From Plasmodiophora brassicae (lineage: Eukaryota; Endomyxa: Phytomyxea; Phytomyxea; Plasmodiophorida), in contig CP145410.1 of the NCBI GenBank assembly GCA_036867785.1, forward strand, positions 744,001-808,000: 64,000 nt of DNA, written 5' to 3'. This document shows positions 61,775-64,000 of the stretch, piece after piece. Made by a program: the position numbers and the translations under genes. The stretch's first letter is position 1; each line of letters begins with the position of its first letter. The notes under the pieces were generated by a model, which had not been told where the DNA came from, ran no database searches, and was given only the letters and a program-made list of their open reading frames with translations.

Positions 61775-62188
61775 ATGGAATCGGCGCCGGCCCCTGCGGG
61801 ACGTCGCACCGATCGGCCAGTTGGCTTCATCGAGACGATCATGATGGAAGGTACGCATCCGGTTGGCCTGCGTACCGCGGTTCTTGATCTGATCGTAGCG
61901 GCGACGCAGCCATAACACCGGGCGCCAACTCGTCTTCGCTATTGCTGCTGAACGTCACGGTTGCTGTCCTGGCCATATGCATCGTCCTCAGCCTCATCAC
62001 CGGTCTAGCCAACATCCACATGGTGATCTTGCTGGGCCTGACAGTCTCGCTTGGCACCGCGCTTACTCTGTAGGAACGTTTGATGATGGCAATTCCGGGT
62101 CGGTACTCAGCTCGGCGCACGCCAATGCAGGTTTCAGGTCGAATTACACAAGCAGGCAGCAGTGTCGAGCAATACAAAACGGGAATGA
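61775..62188 (+). CDS. PKR1: PKR1-like V-ATPase assembly factor
   Basis: Exons 61775-61850, 61910-62069 and 62131-62188 (introns 59 and 61 bp); 97 aa. The layout matches Pkr1: a short cytosolic start ending in a FIETIMMEAITPGANSSSL segment (family: FxxSIxxPGxxxxxL), then two hydrophobic helices (LLLLNVTVAVLAICIVLSLI and HMVILLGLTVSLGTALTL) joined by a TGLANIHM loop, and a charged C-terminal tail. Pkr1 is an ER membrane protein needed with subunit e for V0 assembly in yeast. Family assignment rests on topology and the PG/NIH positions. Confidence 0.7.
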
Positions 62189-62352
62189 ACTTACTCGGCA
62201 GATGATTCTCAGGGTGGGCGCGCGCGGGTCGGGATTCCGCGCACTGTGACCGTCGGTGGCGCAACCGCCATCGTCGTGTTGACGAGTGAACCGGATCGGT
62301 CCAAGCGGGTACGAGTTGGCGCCACTTTGCCCTGATCGCGCGCACGTCCAGC

Positions 62353-62499
62353 ATGCTGCGCACCGTGCTTGGTACGAGCGCCATCGCGGGTGGTATCGGC
62401 ACCGGGTTGTTTGCACATTACTACGAGCACGACGTTTGCAGACCGCCCGATCTGTACTATCACAAGGCAGGTCCAACCCGCACACCGAATCTTCAGTGA
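62353..62499 (+). CDS. Candidate 48-aa single-span protein
   Basis: A short frame from ATG to TGA reads MLRTVLGTSAIAGGIGTGLF, then HYYEHDVCRPPDLYYHKAG and a polar end. It has one hydrophobic Gly/Ala-rich segment and coding-like codon use. It could equally be the last exon of a spliced gene, because an acceptor-like CAG lies just before the ATG and coding-like sequence precedes it. No family is recognised. Confidence 0.35.
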   Translation: MLRTVLGTSAIAGGIGTGLFAHYYEHDVCRPPDLYYHKAGPTRTPNLQ

Positions 62500-62680
62500 T
62501 TAGTAACACGCACGTCCCCACCTAAAGGACTCGCTGAACGTCAATCTCGTTCGGAAGTGCCCTTCGCTAACGAGCAAATACGAGCCGACATTCTGGATGT
62601 TCGGGGCGCACCTTCAAACGAGTATATTCATGGCAGGCAGTATGCTCAGGCGTGGGTGCAGTGACATCCGTCTCTTTCAG

Positions 62681-64000
62681 TCCTGGGGGCGTTCTTTCGC
62701 GCACGGCCGGCCGTGAATCTCCAGCGCGACATTGTCGAGTGCCGCGACGGCGGTCATCTGTCGCTGACCTGGGAGGCGGACTCATATATGGCGTCGAGGG
62801 ACGACACGCCGATCTTGCTCATTCTTCCCGGTCTGACGGGGTCGTCACGGTCGAAGTACATTTGCCAGCTTATGAAAGATGCTTCCAAGCAGGACCTGCG
62901 TCCCGTCGTCCTTGGGTACCGCGGCTTCGACGTGAATCTGAGGGTAGGCGCAAGCTGTACGCCCGCCCCTCATGTGGTACCACTACTGAACCGTTGGTAC
63001 AGACACCAATGGTCACGACCTGCGCAACCGTTGGCGATGTCGAAGACTCGCTGATGTTTCTTCGTAAGAAGCACCCAGACGCACCGATCTATGCGATAGG
63101 CTTTTCTATGGGTGCTAATATGCTAGTCAAGTAACGGTTCGGCGCCGGAATCTACGTTCGGTTTGGTCACACGTGATACGCCAGGTATCTCGGCAGCTCG
63201 CACCGAGAGGGACGACCTCAGATCGTTTCTGGCGCTGTGGCGGTGTCGAATCCGTTCGACTTCGTCAAGCTATCCATCAAGTACCGCCCGAAAGTGTCAT
63301 TAGCAACCATTCAGCTTGGCTTACGGGTGTTGATTGCAGGCTGAGGGAATTCTCCAATGAGTGGCTCTATAGCAGACCTCTGTGCATGCGCGTGAAGTGG
63401 TTCATCAATCAGCACCAAGAGTAAGCGACTTCTTGGTGGGTAGCTGAGCTTCGTTGACTTTAGGTTGTACAGGAATGCCCAAATCCTTGCTGAGCGTGTT
63501 CACCCAACAGCCTTTGCGGTATCCGAGTACGCCTGAATGCGAAACGGTTACGTGCTGAACAGAACAAGTCAGGCAGCGACAATATATGAGCTTGACGATC
63601 GGCTGTCGAGGCATCTGTACGGGATAGCAACTGTCGAAGAGTACTACATGCTGTCGTCAGTATGCGTCGTCCTGATGACCGCATTTCATTGCAAATGACT
63701 GATCGCGACCGTATCCAGAGCCTTCACTTTCTCGAGGATGTTGACTGTCCACTCCTGCTGCTGAACGCTCGCGACGATCCGTTTCTGGGAGGGTACTTGG
63801 GTTTGGTCGGATCATGCGACTGCCGCTTCGAGTGACTGGTTGCAGCGAAATACCTTACGAGATGTGTCAACGAAATCCAAATTTGATGCTAGCGGTAACT
63901 GAACGCGGTGGCCATGTTGCATGGACCACGGGCGTCTTACCGCGCTCGTGGATGCTGGAGACCACCCTGCAATGTCGGTCCTGGCATTCCGCCGAACTGA
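62681..64000 (+). CDS. ABHD1/3 (YheT/EMB8-like) alpha/beta hydrolase, partial at both ends
   Basis: Eight exons are visible: 62681-62943, 63003-63130, 63185-63280, 63340-63420, 63464-63518, 63573-63659, 63719-63792 and 63846 onward; introns are 43-59 bp. The first exon given starts at an acceptor; the ATG exon upstream was not resolved. Motifs: PILLILPGLTGSSRSKYI, VVLGYRGFDVNL, the nucleophile elbow IGFSMGANMLVKYLG, SNPFDFVKLS, a YELDDRLSRHLYG cap segment, CPLLLLNARDDPFL with the catalytic Asp, and VTERGGHVAW with the His. The Ser-Asp-His triad is complete. Relatives are membrane-associated lipases or acyltransferases such as phospholipid-active ABHD3. The end of the gene lies beyond the window. 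Confidence 0.88.

Noticed and set aside
1-64000. tRNA, rRNA, CRISPR arrays, integrated virus-like or retroelement copies
   Set aside because: I looked for T-loop GGTTCGAATCC-type boxes, rRNA-like runs, regularly spaced repeats and reverse transcriptase, capsid or integrase motifs and saw none I could support.

Overview
The window is nuclear DNA of a compact-genome eukaryote. Genes sit tens to a few hundred bases apart on both strands. Nearly all introns are 43-97 bp GT-AG introns, usually with a CTGAC/CTAAC-like branch site 10-35 nt before the acceptor, and many interrupt well-conserved domains. GC content is high and third codon positions favour C/G. The gene set (kinesin, INCENP, prohibitin, PEX11, V-ATPase parts, spliceosome factors and the flagellar protein DRC3) is that of a free-swimming or zoosporic protist, not a fungus or plant. 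Short introns, gene density and GC fit the plasmodiophorids (Rhizaria, e.g. Plasmodiophora brassicae). That assignment is an inference from memory and was not tested by search.

Layout. 1-7 kb: 3' end of an INCENP gene, two neighbouring LSD1-zinc-finger genes (one fused to an HMG box), a 489-bp MITE-like element, a degenerate kinase and the SPOUT1 RNA methyltransferase. 7.6-18.5 kb: an EF-hand cation/Ca2+ exchanger, a poorly resolved stretch, an ankyrin membrane protein, a predicted secreted protein with an HPD motif, a small protein, a coiled-coil/WD40 gene divergent from an F-box gene, and a small secreted protein. 18.9-25 kb: a 14-exon type I membrane protein joining a sugar-dehydrogenase-like propeller, a PKD domain and four tandem ~185-residue modules. 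25.2-39.7 kb: one uninterrupted 4,836-codon gene for a giant soluble adenylyl cyclase-like protein. 40.5-57 kb: kinesin-1, a PAM2-CUE-CCCH-DUF1771-Smr protein, SPF27, GOT1, CIR1-like, V-ATPase subunit e, a GYF/WW protein, PEX11, prohibitin 1, DRC3, RidA and a WD40 protein. 57-64 kb: a TPR-DUSP-MYND-USP deubiquitinase, a fasciclin-domain secreted protein, a PKR1-like V-ATPase assembly factor and the 5' part of an ABHD1/3-type hydrolase that runs off the window.

The genes do not form one operon-like system; this is ordinary housekeeping plus several unusual fusions. Recurrent themes are cyclic-nucleotide and Ca2+ signalling (cyclase, EF-hand exchanger), V-ATPase (subunit e and a PKR1-like factor), flagellum and microtubules (DRC3, kinesin, INCENP) and RNA quality control and splicing (Smr protein, SPF27, CIR1). 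Base composition is uneven: about 13-30 kb is much more GC-rich and codon-biased than the flanks, which gives kilobase-long spurious antisense reading frames there. Intron coordinates below were derived by hand from GT-AG sites, reading-frame continuity and family conservation; every multi-exon model given as complete sums to a multiple of three.
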